Source of the DNA: Aureobasidium sp. EXF-3400 | Lineage: Eukaryota > Ascomycota > Dothideomycetes > Dothideales > Saccotheciaceae | Direction of reading: 5' to 3' | Length of the DNA stretch: 64,000 nucleotides | NCBI GenBank assembly: GCA_024195585.1 | Contig: SWBL01000031.1 | Location: 124,001 to 188,000, forward strand | Shown here: positions 1-11,069 of the stretch, piece after piece | Layout: each line of letters begins with the position of its first letter | Position numbering within the stretch: position 1 is the first letter of the stretch | The notes under the pieces: model-generated | The model's input: the letters and a program-made list of their open reading frames with translations, nothing else | What the model was told of the DNA's origin: nothing | Database searches by the model: none | Position numbers and translations under genes: made by a program

Positions 1-200
1 AGACCCTCAAGGTCCACAATGATATCGCGTTCTGTTTTTCCTAGGTATGGATCGCGTTGTCTTTCCCACAAGGTTGCTTCGTGCAAGTGGTTGGGCGAAG
101 TAGAGCCAGAACTTCTTTCATCTTTGAAATCGGTTCTATCGGTCTCGCCTTCCGGGCCAGCGCCTTTGGTGCCGTTGAAAGGAGGCTTCTCGCTAGCCAT
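1..200 (-). CDS. 5' end of an unrecognised gene, cut by the window edge
   Basis: An open frame on the minus strand starts at the ATG at 200-198 and runs off the left edge without a stop, giving about 66 residues. It begins MASEKPPFNG and is hydrophilic, rich in Gly, Glu, Asp and Arg, ending near RDPYLGKTERDII. No signal peptide or membrane segment is visible in this part. The N-terminus looks like a disordered leader before a domain that lies outside the window, so I cannot name the family. Overlapping plus-strand frames have worse starts and biased composition and look like shadows. That this is a real gene start is an inference from the open frame, the ATG and the plausible composition. Confidence 0.45.
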   Translation of the reverse strand, partial: MASEKPPFNGTKGAGPEGETDRTDFKDERSSGSTSPNHLHEATLWERQRDPYLGKTERDIIVDLEG

Positions 201-1338
201 GTTGTTCTAAGGTGCGTAAATGATGGGAATTCAGTCGTGACAACAGCAGATTAAGTAGAAGATTCGACCTCGTGAAGGATTGTATCGCCTAGAAGATCTA
301 CAGTATTGGGCTCGTCGGCCAAGCAGATATCGAGAAATCCATAGCTATGTCTTCTCGGCTGTCTTGGTTCTTTGGGTGATATCGCCATGGGGTCCCGCTG
401 AGTGCACTGGGTGTTCACGTATACCCACGTTGAAAAGCTCGCGATATCACGAATTTGATCGGTCGGAAAATAGATAAGGCACACAACCCGTAGAAAGAGC
501 GCGCCAACACACTACTTACTTCGTGTTCGACCATAACATTACTAGTATCCTCGTGCCCACGCGCTCTCACGATATTTCTTTCTGCTCCAGCTCCTTTCTG
601 CTCATAGCTTGGCGAATGTATAATGGCTCAGTATTGTCTTGATGCTGTCACGGCTGACGCTGCCTAGCACATTGGCGGAGATGGGACAGAGGCTTCGGGG
701 TGCTCATGGCCAAGATGGCTCAACGGCTCGGCAAGGCTCGGCGGAGCTCGCTACGACAAATACGAGGGTGGTGATTCTGGCGGCTGAGGGATTGTGGATG
801 GTCTTGTTCATCGGGCTGCTTCTGTCGATGTTGATGGTGGTGTCCGAGTGGGAAGCGTAGGTTTGGGAACAAGGTCGTAGGCGCAAGATTCAGGCTGACG
901 AATGATCATAGCATGCCACTAATCGCTGTGAGATACCGCTTGCAGCCGCATGGTAGAACGATGTTATCCTCGCGCATAGCAAATGAGTCTGGGTTCGAGG
1001 AAGGGAACTGGCGACTTTCGCATCGGGAGACAAGAAACGGGAGTACGTCATTGGTATTTGCTCAGGAGTCAGGGTTACCCCTTCCACATTATGCACATCC
1101 ATTGTGTTTCCTAGAACAAGTTGGATTTGTGCTTTTCAATGCTAGTGTACACTGGTAAAGGTATAGCCATGTTCTGTGACATGTTATATTAAGATGTCTT
1201 TGTAATGCGGTATACTATGTAGGTTGATTTCCTGTAGGGAAAACAGTTGATGGTTGACACCATCACACTTGATCTTTGCTTGCTCGTTCTCCTGATAGTA
1301 TAATAAGATATGGATAGTTTAACCCAGCAACACTGACA
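201..1338. other. Intergenic, no gene seen
   Basis: This spacer lies between the partial gene and the 3' end of the MCT-like transporter. Only short frames occur (the longest about 80 codons), none with domain-like composition. The right part should hold the transporter 3' UTR and the left part the promoter of the partial gene. I see no repeat or RNA gene. Confidence 0.5.
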
Positions 1339-2696
1339 TTAGACCACTGCAAAGAGTCTTCTATCTTGAATGAAGCGAGCGCATGCAATTAAGACAGAGC
1401 CAGCAACCAGTGTGGCCCCTGCGAACATGCTCAATGCCAGATAGCTGTATTGGCCGACAAGCTGACCGCTGATAGGTGTTCCGAAGAGAGCCATGAGAGC
1501 AATAGATCCCATAGCCAGCCCCATAGCAGTACCCATTGTCTGTGGTGTTGCTAGTCGCGAAACGCAAGCTGTTTGGAGACTCATGATAGCCTATTCGATA
1601 GTCAATATTATCTGTATACACCTTGAATTGAGAACCGACTTACACCAGAAGCAAAGCCATAAGCAAGGGCCCAGACAGTAACACCAGCGACGTTAGTCGC
1701 GCCGGTCCAGCAGAATGCTACCACACCGGAGGCTAGAGCAGCTGATGAGAGTAGATTGAAACAACCGTAACGATCAGCCAGGATACCGGGTAAGATTCTG
1801 CCAAAGAAGGAAGCACCATTGACGATAGAGACGAGGTAGAAAGTGAAAGATGTCGACATGTTGAGCGATGCAGCATAAGAGCTGACGTAGAAGAAAGGGC
1901 TGAACATGCCGAGGTTGGTAATCGCCATACCAGCACAACAGAGGATAAAGGCTGGGTTCTTGATGATGCTGAGGTCGGCTTTTGGCTTTGCTGCTGCAGG
2001 GGCCTGGTCCTTCTCATTGGCCGATGATTGAATTACAGCAGGATTGCGAACAAGCAAACAGCTCATGGTAAGTAGCGGAAGCATGATGAAGGCGATAATT
2101 CGGATAGTCCAGCCAAATCCGAGGTTGGTGTGATTCAGGAGTTGGTTCAGAACAATAGGCCAGATTACGCCTCCGGTAGATGAACCAGCAACAACGATGC
2201 CCATCCCCAGCGCACGGTTCTTGCGAAAGTACTTTGTGAGTGTCGATAATGAAGGGGTAACCAGGAAAGCGGAGCTTACGCCAAAGACTAAAGCTTGCGC
2301 AAGGAAGATCTGATAATACTCTTTGCAAAGCGAGACCATAAAGATTGCGAAGAGTCCACCAACACTGCCTATGCCTAATAGCATGTTTGGTCCAATCTTA
2401 TCATAGGCAATTCCAACCGCAGGGGAACTGAGGTACATAGCACAGATCGCGAAACTGCCAATCCATGAGATGTCGAACTCTGACTTCGCCGACAATTGAT
2501 GGGTGTGGTAGTATTCCTGGAAGATACCCCATGCATTGAAGAAGCCAACGCTACAGAAGAACGCACAGAAAGCACCGATAAGTACAAGAGTTGATCGTGT
2601 GTTGAGTTCCTTTTCCTCGGCAGCTGGTGTATGAATTGATGTGTTTGTCGACTCGACGACTGCTTCGGCTTGCACCTCCTTGTCAGATTGAGACAT
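1339..2696 (-). CDS. MFS monocarboxylate-type (MCT/MCH family) transporter
   Basis: A major facilitator protein of about 434 residues, probably in the plasma membrane. Exons are 2696-1644 and 1590-1339, joined across a 53 bp intron (GTAAGT...ATAG) that restores the frame as FASG-AIMSLQTACV. A hydrophilic N-terminus of about 40 residues precedes a first helix with VLIGAFCAFFCSVGFFNAWGIF, the typical MCT opening in which a Gly-rich helix leads to an FQxYY loop. The two six-helix halves are separated by a charged Lys/Ala-rich loop. The second half has FFGRILPGILADRYG, the usual helix 8-9 motif. The first possible codon of the open frame is TTG, so I start at the ATG at 2696. It is divergent from the Zn2Cys6 regulator and probably controlled by it. 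Family members carry monocarboxylates, riboflavin or small organic acids; the substrate cannot be read here. Confidence 0.85.
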
Positions 2697-3007
2697 TGTG
2701 TTGAAAGTCAACAGAATTTGACCGAGTTCTGTCTGCCGGAGTGATGATGATTGATGAACGTCTCCTGCAGTAGCAGAGCCAGGCGAATATTTATGTTAGT
2801 GGTACCTGCCTGTCTTGCTCCATGGAGAGTCCGTAACGAACACTCCGCAATCGTGATGTTCCATTTTCAGATAATCACTGTTGCCAACAGATGCCAACAT
2901 GTGGAGGCTCCTGTCGCGGACTCTCCGTGGGGGTTATCCTCCGTAGGATTCCTTCGTGTCTTACGATATCTGTCTTTTCACGTACCTCTTCTATGGGGAG
3001 ATAGCCC
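2697..3007. promoter_or_regulatory. Shared divergent promoter with inverted repeat and CCG half-sites
   Basis: These 311 bp separate the start codons of the MCT-like transporter and the Zn2Cys6 regulator. A perfect 10 bp inverted repeat is present: GGAGAGTCCG at 2824-2833 and CGGACTCTCC at 2917-2926. The second arm is followed by TCCGT at 2924-2928 and again at 2940-2944. CGG/CCG triplets are the usual half-sites of Zn2Cys6 proteins, so these are candidate operator sites. Binding is inferred, not shown. Confidence 0.45.
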
Positions 3008-5385
3008 ATGTCGAAACGACCTCCTCCGACCTCAGATGTTGGCGAGGGTCAACCGGCGACACGACGTCGTCAAGATCCCGTCTCCTGTCAAGTGTGTCGC
3101 AAGAAGAAGCTCAAGTGCTCGCGTACCTTCCCATGTTCGAACTGCGTATCGAGAGGACTCGATTGTCAACCGCCTGATTCTGCGCAATGGTCTCCAGATC
3201 AGCAGGTGTAAGACGACACGGATCTGCTATGTTGATGGAAAGTACGTTGCTCACAACTAGGCAGGAGCAGCTCTGCCGCCGTCTCAGCAGCTGCCTCCGA
3301 CAGCTCAGTCTTGGCACGAGTTTTAGAGCGACTACAAAGACTTGAGGATATTGTTCTTAATAAATCTGACAAAACCATACGGGATAAAGCCAGCGAGGAA
3401 GTTGCAAATAATTTCATTCCAACTTTGCACGAAGATGTTGTGCAAAATGAAATATTCCACACCATCGGAAGGTCCAACGCCTCGCCACAAGCAAACATTG
3501 AGCAACGGGAAGACGAGTTCCGCGATACGGAAATTGTTGGATCAAGACCGACAGATACGACCAATAAAGAGGCGAGCTTCCTGTTCACGTCAGGGAAAGT
3601 GTCAGAAATTACATTTGACCTTGATCTCAGGATGCCCGTCCTGACCAGCATCTATGTAGACGGCAGTAGGGTGGTTCGACGTATCTGCCTACCCGAAAGG
3701 GAGGAAGCTCGTATTCTGTTCCAAACGTTCGCCAAATCACTCGGCTCATGGTATCACATCTACCACAGACGGACGGTTGAAATCATCCTAGACAAGACTT
3801 ACTATCAGATTGCCTGCGGCCATAATCCAGGTCTTCCGCAAGTTGCTTTGCTGCTTAGTATATTCGCGAGTGGAGCATACTTCCAAGCATCTATATCATG
3901 GCCAGAGTGTGTTTTCTCCGACCCGCGGATGGCGAATCAGCTGTCTATGAATTGGAAGCAGAATACGCTCGAGATATTGGATCACATCGAACGATCTACC
4001 ACACCAACTACTGTGGAGCAAGTACAGGCCACCATCATATTGTCTCTGATGATACAAAACTTCGAGGGTGTGTAAATTTTCCACTTTGAAGATGGCGCCA
4101 TACTGAATTAGAAAGGACTGTCAAAGAAATACTGGCTATTGCACAGTACATCTATCACCCTTGCTAAAGATCTGTCTATACATGTCTTGGACCATCCCAG
4201 AAGAGCCGGATCCAGCGATGTAGTCGAGAACGAGGTCAAACGAAGGATATGGTGGTATCTTGCGACCACTGACTGGTACGTCTATTCGGATGAGGGTTGT
4301 AGAGATCAAGCTGACTGTTCACAAGGCTACTAGGAAGTATGCCTAGTCCGCAGGAAGGGACATACAGCATCAATCCTAGACATATTCATGTCAACAAACC
4401 GATGAACGTCGATGATGACGATCTTTTTGGAGAGAACGTCATTGATAAACCGTTGTCAATACCGACCGAGATGTCTTATTTCCTGGTCAGAACGCATGGT
4501 GGAGAGGTATGTCGAGTTCTTGCTGATCTTGTGCATCCATTGGCCTCTGGGGTCAACAGTGTCGACTACGAGGAGATTGTTGCTCTCGAGCGAACCACTG
4601 CGACAATCACAGACAACATGCCATTTTATTTCCAGCTCGATGAGGAAAGCCGCAAGAAAACAGAACCATATCTCAGCAAGTACCCACAATTGGCGACACA
4701 AAGATATCTCTTGCAACAAGGACTCCACTGTCATCGGAGTCGAATCCACCGACCTTTCCTTATTCGTGGTTCTCTAGACGCGAAATTCCATTTCTCTCGG
4801 ACAGCATGCTTAGAGTCCGTTCGAAAGAGTTTGGAAATACGTCGTCTGTTGAACCAGGAGAAGCGCGGTGCAGTACTGCCGATTGCAAGGCTGAATTTCG
4901 TCGTGTACCATATATTCATGGCCGCACTTACATTGGCACTCGATTTGTGCTTCAACAAGTCGGCGACTGAGGCTGAGGATCGAGTACGACGAGCGGAGCT
5001 GAAGGAAGCATGCTTGATGCTTCAGGAGTCTAAGACGGAGATGCCGGCAGCTGATCGCTTCTTGACGCCATTGATGGAGCTATTGCGAAAGCACAAGATT
5101 CAGTTGCAAGACGCTGGAGTGCATAATCAGTACCTGACTCCGCCTGAGTCGATCACGACACCAAACGTACAGAAGACATGCACAGGCAGCTCATATACTG
5201 GCCAGAGCATGACTGCCCAAGCGCCGAATGTGTCGGACCGCAATAACTCAGTCGCCGCCAACCCTGATCTCGATTTTGATGGCTTGTGGCAAGAATTCAT
5301 CAACATCGTCCCAGACTCGAGCGCTCCAGGATGGGATGACCTTCTAGCCGATTTTGATCAGGCCAGCCTTTTCATAGGTGTGTAG
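3008..5385 (+). CDS. Zn(II)2Cys6 transcription factor with fungal-specific domain
   Basis: A nuclear regulator of about 742 residues. Exons are 3008-3207, 3265-4069, 4112-4275 and 4326-5385. The junctions keep the frame (QQ-V-SSSAA, FEG-KGLSKKYWLL, TDW-LLGSMPSPQ). The 42 bp second intron is short and least certain. The zinc cluster is at residues 27-53 with spacing C-x2-C-x6-C-x5-C-x2-C-x6-C and a basic KKKLK run. A linker and short coiled coil (VLERLQRLEDIV) follow, then a fungal_trans-type middle region with the typical RRIWWYLATTDW and a downstream Y-x-I-N-P-R-H-I block. The acidic C-terminus (LDFDGLWQEFINIV) resembles an activation tail. The gene is head-to-head with the MCT-like transporter, which suggests a pathway-specific activator of it. 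The target is unknown. Confidence 0.85.
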
Positions 5386-5805
5386 TTAGGTTAGATCATC
5401 GTGAAGGGGACCTCTCACTGGAAACACGCGCAGTTGGAACAACTTTTTGCATTTTTATAGCTACTCCAAACCCTCGCTCATCATTGGGAGAGGGTAGAGA
5501 GGTGAATGCCACCACATGACAAACTCCTAAATCATATTGCATTTCCGAGCTCTCGATCGGTCCACAATGAGATTGTAAAAATGCGCAACAACGTACGACT
5601 TTGAGAGAGGTCCACTGAAGGACTGTGATTCAGAGTGGCTTCAATGGGACTGGTCAATTCTTGAACTCGATTATGCATTTTGATGGGTGTAAGATTACTC
5701 GCCACAGGCTGGGAGACAGGTGAGAATGTTTTTTCCATTCTTTCTTAGGCTCATTCAAGTAAGAGCAAGAGGTTCATCGGCATTTGTTGACCTGACAACT
5801 ATTTT
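5386..5805. other. Convergent 3' spacer
   Basis: This spacer lies between the stop codons of the regulator and the permease and should hold both 3' UTRs. A 68-codon minus-strand frame at 5532-5738 has no domain-like character. I see nothing else. Confidence 0.5.
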
Positions 5806-7572
5806 TCAATATGCAGTCTTTGTCTTCTCGTTCCCTACTACCTGAGCTTGTTCCTCAATCTCTGCATGCGGCGCACTATCAATGACCATGTCTTCACTCA
5901 GACCAGGACTCCTAAACTGTCCTTTTGCCGTCGTGAACCAAGTGATCAAGGCGACGACCATGACCACACCCACAGCTGCAGATGTGTAGTTCATGTTCTC
6001 TGAGTCAACGGGCTTGAGAGTGGGGAAGTTGAATGTGATGGATGTGAAGAGCAGATACACCAATGCCATGATGTTTATGGGCATACTCCAGCGACCAAGG
6101 TTCCATGGGCCTTCAAATTTGGTCGATGCGTTTGCTGCCGTGAGGGGAGCGATGACGCGAAGGAGGATTGGAATGGCGTAAGAGACGTCTGTTCGGGGCA
6201 ATTTGTTAGTGGGTGGGAACATATGAAGAACTTCTTGAGTCTTACAGAAGCCTTCTGTGGCGATAGAGACGACAGTGTTGAAGCCAGTGACTGTGCCGAA
6301 GTAGATCGAGTTCAGGGCTATTTGTACTACAAAGGTGAGAAGAATGCCGTAAATTGGCACTTGCTTCTTTGGATGTACTTTGCTGAGCACGCCTGAGAAG
6401 GGCAGACCGCGGTCTCTCGCGAATGCATACTAGCGGACAGTCAGTCAGCGAGACTCAGAAAAGAGGAAAAAAGCTGTACTCACAACTGCACGACCACCCT
6501 CTGCAAGTAGCGAGATGGCCGAGAAGAACTGAATCATAACCATCAAGAAGGTCAAACATGAAGCACCAGCAACAGACTGCGTCGAGTCGTAAAAGATCTG
6601 GACGATCGGGCTGCCGGTGGCGCTCTCAGCCACGCCGTCAATTGATCCCATGCAGAAACATGCCGCAATCAAAAAGGCAAAACCAGTAACTGCACCAAGC
6701 AAAACAGAAAGAACGATTGCCTTGGGAGCAACTTTTCTGGCATCGTTGATCTCCTCAGTCATATGCGCTGGCGCATCATAGCAGCACATGCCAAAGGCTG
6801 ACTGCAGCAAACCCAGGATGGCAGCGTATGGTTTGTTGAAGCCAGTGAAGTTTTGGAACTCGGAGAAGACAAAGCTGGGTGTCTGTTTGTGGTCATTTGT
6901 GGCGAGGATGGTGATAAAAATGATGAGGAAAGATCCCATGTTCCAGATGAGGAAGAAGTTGGTCATCTTGTGTAGCATCTGCGGACAGAAGATGTTGAGT
7001 GAGAGAGCGGCAACGGCGATAGCGTAAGCAACTAGAGTCGAATGCCAGCGAGTAATCTCGTACTCTGGGTTGTTGAGAACAGCCATTGCAAGGATGAAAC
7101 CGGAGGCGATGAAATTCACGACAGCACCCATAGCGATGATGCCAATCAGCATGAACCATCCACAGACATAAGACAATCCTTTAGACCAGCTGCGAGGTGC
7201 CAGGATAGCAGCCCACGAATATTGACCGCCAGCCAAAGGGTAGGCTGAGCACATTTCGGCCATGGAAAGAGCGACGGCCATGGTGAAGACACAGACTCCT
7301 ACCCATGACCAGATCATGACTGGGGGTCCACCACTCTCTGCTCCAATGATGAGAACACCAGACAATGCTGTCCAGCTAGAGACGATTGAGAAGCAAAAAC
7401 CGGTCATGCTGACCAGATTGAATGTTCTCTTGAGCTCTAGACTAGGGTCAGAAAGCTGTGGTATAGCTGTAATATTCGATTAACACAAACCTTGTTGGTA
7501 ACCAAGCTGCTCGAGAGCAACATCATCTGCGGTCGCATTGTCGAACACTTTTTGATCCATCATATCCGACAT
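5806..7572 (-). CDS. APC-superfamily amino acid/GABA/choline permease
   Basis: A membrane permease of about 533 residues with 12 predicted helices. Exons are 7572-7491, 7436-6484, 6429-6246 and 6188-5806, with 54, 54 and 57 bp introns. The first junction gives GYQQ-ELKRTFNLVSMTGFCFSI, which matches the strongly conserved start of fungal ACT-type permeases (LGY...ELKR.F). Other landmarks are SAYPLAGGQYSW, the YDAPAHMTEEINDA block, and AEGGRAV-YAFARDRGLPFS across the second junction. Relatives include GABA permeases such as UGA4 and choline or polyamine permeases; the substrate cannot be decided from sequence. The C-terminal tail is polar and Lys/Glu-rich and could carry ubiquitination sites. 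It is convergent with the regulator, so co-regulation with the MCT gene is possible but unsupported. Confidence 0.88.
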
Positions 7573-8278
7573 GGCGAGACAATACAGCAAAGGACTAATG
7601 TCGTGTTGAGCAGCTCAAAAGATCTGCATAAATTGGGAGCAGCAAAATATATATAGCTTAGCTAGGCATGCCGTCTTATAGGTTGGAAAGCGATAGCAAT
7701 GTCATGACATGCACATAATTTTCCCACAGAAACCGACCAGGGACCAAGATAAGACGTCGATGAAGAAAAGAACGACTCCAACATTTTCGCACTTGCTTGT
7801 TGTCAGCAAAATAGGTCTCGACTTTTAACAGACCAACGATATGCCAGATCCTTATCTTCGGAAGTGCTGTCCGGCTGCGGGATGCGGAGATGTTTTTGAG
7901 AAGAGTCATACCTTGCCTTCTATCTTGCCATTCATCTCCAAGAGTTTCCTTTTCGGGTACTAGAGCGATAAGATAAGCATTATCTCTATTCAGAGTGTGC
8001 CTATATCTTTCTTGTGAAATCTTCCGCAGGGTCCAAAGAGAAAAGGGAAAGCTGAGGAGACTGCCCATTTGTTTGTTCTTCGAAACAAAAGCTAAATCTT
8101 CACTTCGGAGCTTACCGGGTAAACGATCGCGAGAGATCCCGGCCTTTATAAACAAGAGCATTGAACGAACTTGTTGTCCAGAGAATAACAACTCAAGGCC
8201 AGTCACACAACCACCGAGATATCGAAAGAAGCATAATATCGGGAGTTCAATTATCTATTACTGCGTCGGTCAAACATC
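7573..8278. other. Intergenic, permease promoter and MFS 3' flank
   Basis: No convincing gene. A 176-codon minus-strand frame at 7676-8206 opens with GTG, not ATG, and shows no recognisable domain. The part next to 7572 should be the permease promoter. Confidence 0.5.
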
Positions 8279-10150
8279 TCATCTCAGTCTAAATATCTGC
8301 AATAAATCATGCCGATGGAAGAAATCGCGACTGATCTTGCCAAAAACGTACATCGGCAAGCTCAATGCACATATAGCGACCTCGATACTGCCAAAGATGA
8401 TAAACAACCGCTCAATGCCTCCAGAAAAGACCCAGGTGTAAGCAAAGTATGCCAGGATGAACGAGAACATGTTCTTGAAGATTATGAGACAGGTAAAGGA
8501 TTCGATCGCGATGTCTCTGTGTGCATCGAGCAGATACTGCGCTGAAGCCGTAGCGCCCATGACCATACTGGCGACGATGAGCGCGAGGAAAACTTCAGGA
8601 ACAAGCCAGCCATAGCGTGCTACTTTGGCTGCAGTAATGCCAAAACCGTACAGCCCGGAAGCGGCGAAGATGAGAGTTGGTATTACGAGGAGGACTCTGA
8701 ACTCGGGTTCGTATCTTCCATTGTTACGTCGGACCATAAAGCGAGTGGTGAGTTCGGTGTATACCCCGGCTATCAAGAGACCGAGTATGCTCCCTATGAA
8801 TGCGGCAGTATACATCTTGCCAGCTTGTTCCTCATTATAGAACAGGGGTGGACCGAGGAAGATCAGTGAGAGAATTACGCCTACCATCACCGTCCAGCCG
8901 ATGATGACACCCTGGAGTAAGCAAGCCCATATGACTGCTGGGTGTAAGAAAAGCGGAAATGGTCGCAGGAACAGTTTCCAGAATGATTCGTCAGTCTTAC
9001 GTCCGTCGAAAGGCGAAATGCGCAAAGGCTTCCAAGCATTGCCTCTGACTCTGGATATTACTTGCTCGGTCGGCGATTTTTCGTCGTAAAGGGCGATGTT
9101 GGGATCCAGAGATTCCGAGCTCGCTGTCATCATATCTGTATTCAATCGGTCAGGCCGACGATATGCCACTTCAGGGCACAGGAACAAGAGGAGCAAGAAT
9201 CCGCCACCCATGAAGATGGCAATGAAGTAGAAGGACCACCACCAGCCAATATTATGGGCAATCATGCCAACAAAGACTGGAGTCAAAAAGGCTCCGCCGA
9301 AGAGTGAGACGTTGGCGAAGGCCATACGCAGTCCACGCTCATGGACGAAATAGAGGTCGCCTACGCATGCGTTGATGAGTGACTCGAACGGAGCTAGAGC
9401 GACTCCCTGGATCACTCGCGCCCACAGCATACTAGTGTAGTTGTATCCCATGTGAGTTGACCCTCCCCAGGCAGAGCTCGCGATCATGAGCAGCGATCCG
9501 ATCAAGAACACATGTCTCTTTCCCCAGACTCTTGCCAGTGGGACAAACAACAAGCTTCCCACTCCAACACCCGCTAGGTGATAGGCTGTGAGGAGTGCCG
9601 CATCTTCGAACGTGCGTTGGAACTTGAGCGCGAGCTCGACCGAATCTGCGGCCAGAAGAGGCGAGGCAGTGGTCGCAAGAACTGAAACGATACAAAGGAT
9701 GACGAGAATAATATCGCGTTGCCAGAGAGGCCAATTCTGCATGATTGTCAGTGCCTATCACACAGTGACTTCGACATAGCTGCACAGAAATTGCACTCGA
9801 GCCAATGTCTTCTGCGTGGAGCGCTGCGACCGCAAGTTTCAGAGCACAGTACAGAACAAGCGCTTGGTGCAGTCTCCTGTGGTTGACGACTTCGCTCGAG
9901 ATCAAACAAACCATAACAACCAAGAGCCACTCGAGGGACAAGACAAGACAAGACTCGGTTCCAGTCAATTTCTGTGCATCCACGACGAAGTTGTTCAAAG
10001 GAGCAATACCAGTGGATCATTCGGATCATCTGTAGGCTTTGGCACAAGAATTGTCGTTCGCGATTTGGATGACTCGTTGTCGCTTTGGCGGGTGACTTGC
10101 ACAGTGCCAGGAACATGTTCCGCGCGAGGCTCCAATATTCCAAGAGCCAT
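8279..10150 (-). CDS. MFS transporter, DHA1-like drug:proton antiporter type
   Basis: A major facilitator of about 532 residues. Exon 1 is 10150-10010 and exon 2 is 9736-8279. The junction gives the hallmark DPNDPL-NWPLWQRDIIL of fungal DHA1 transporters, in which an (D/E)DP-x-NPxNW motif precedes helix 1. Exon 2 carries helices 1-12, with FVPLARVWGKRHVFLIGSLL as the helix 2-3 signature and HERGLRMAFAN at the loop 4-5 position. A long charged loop sits between the halves, as expected. The 273 bp intron is about five times longer than the others in this window. A start in an unseen upstream exon is possible. Family members export drugs or move small metabolites; the substrate is not readable. 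Confidence 0.85.
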
Positions 10151-11069
10151 AACGAGCTCGAATAGTCGAAGTGTTGTTGCCAGGAACAACAGTCGACGCG
10201 CTCCAAATTGGAATGTCAAGATAGCAGGTCGAGGGTGACCACGCGGAAGAACGAGAGTTACTCAAGTACCAATGTCTTCTTTGGGAGCCATGTTTGCGAG
10301 AAGGAGCTGAGAGCTGAGAGCCCGGGCCCGTGACAGCAAATGAGTACAGTATACTTCATTGGTGGTACCGCGTCGTACCCCCCTCCTTTGGGTCAAGCCA
10401 CATAACATGGCTTCAGCTGAGCATGGAACGTTGTTCCACTGTAATTCGCTCTCCTGCAGGTCACCTACTGATACATCCAAGCGACCTTTGAGCAGCGCGT
10501 CGCTGATATATTATACCGCTTTGATCCCCTCATGTCGGTCTCTAATACGAGTTGCAGCATGGTATGTCCTCACAGGAAGGAGAGACGCGAGCGACGCAGG
10601 ATCGAAAGTTTTGACCAAATAATCCTGAAGCGCCGTAAAATGCACAGTTCATCCCCACGATTCCGGTTAAACTTGCTTGGCGCGATATAGTGGGCGCTGT
10701 GCTGTGGTCGCCTTGTCGGTCTAACCACACGACAACCAGGAATCCAGACTTAGTCAGTCTCATTTACACGACTCTTGGTGGAAGAAGATTCAAATTGAGT
10801 TCACCTCAATAACGGCACATACCTTGATGGCGACTTGCAGGCTTCTCTTTCTATCGATACCAATTAGAGCTCGAGGTGGGTAGCAGCATCAGCTGCATGC
10901 TTCGCCAAAACTTGTCCTCTCAAATCCCGCTGTGGCTTGAGGTCGCGATTTCCCTGAGCGCTTGTATAAAAGGACATGGTCCCACCGTTGCCAGGAGGAA
11001 GTCATTCGTGATCCTCAAGCGTCCATTCCTTACTTTCGTTCATATTGTACTTTTCTAATCATAAGCAAA
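10151..11069. other. Divergent promoter region of the DHA1 and CFEM genes
   Basis: About 0.9 kb lie between the two divergent start codons. I see no protein-coding gene. Short frames here have no domain-like composition. A clear TATA element precedes the CFEM gene and is listed separately. Confidence 0.55.
10975..10983 (+). promoter_or_regulatory. TATA box of the CFEM gene
   Basis: TATAAAAGG lies about 95 bp upstream of the CFEM start codon, a normal distance for a highly expressed fungal secreted-protein gene with a short 5' UTR. The assignment rests on consensus and position only. Confidence 0.55.

Noticed and set aside
7676..8206. A 176-codon minus-strand open frame in the spacer upstream of the permease
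   Set aside because: It opens with GTG, has no ATG near its start, no recognisable domain and no neighbour that needs it.
9748..10206. A 152-codon minus frame across the long intron of the DHA1 transporter
   Set aside because: The spliced MFS reading gives the conserved DPNDPL-NWPLW join, so this frame is a shadow.
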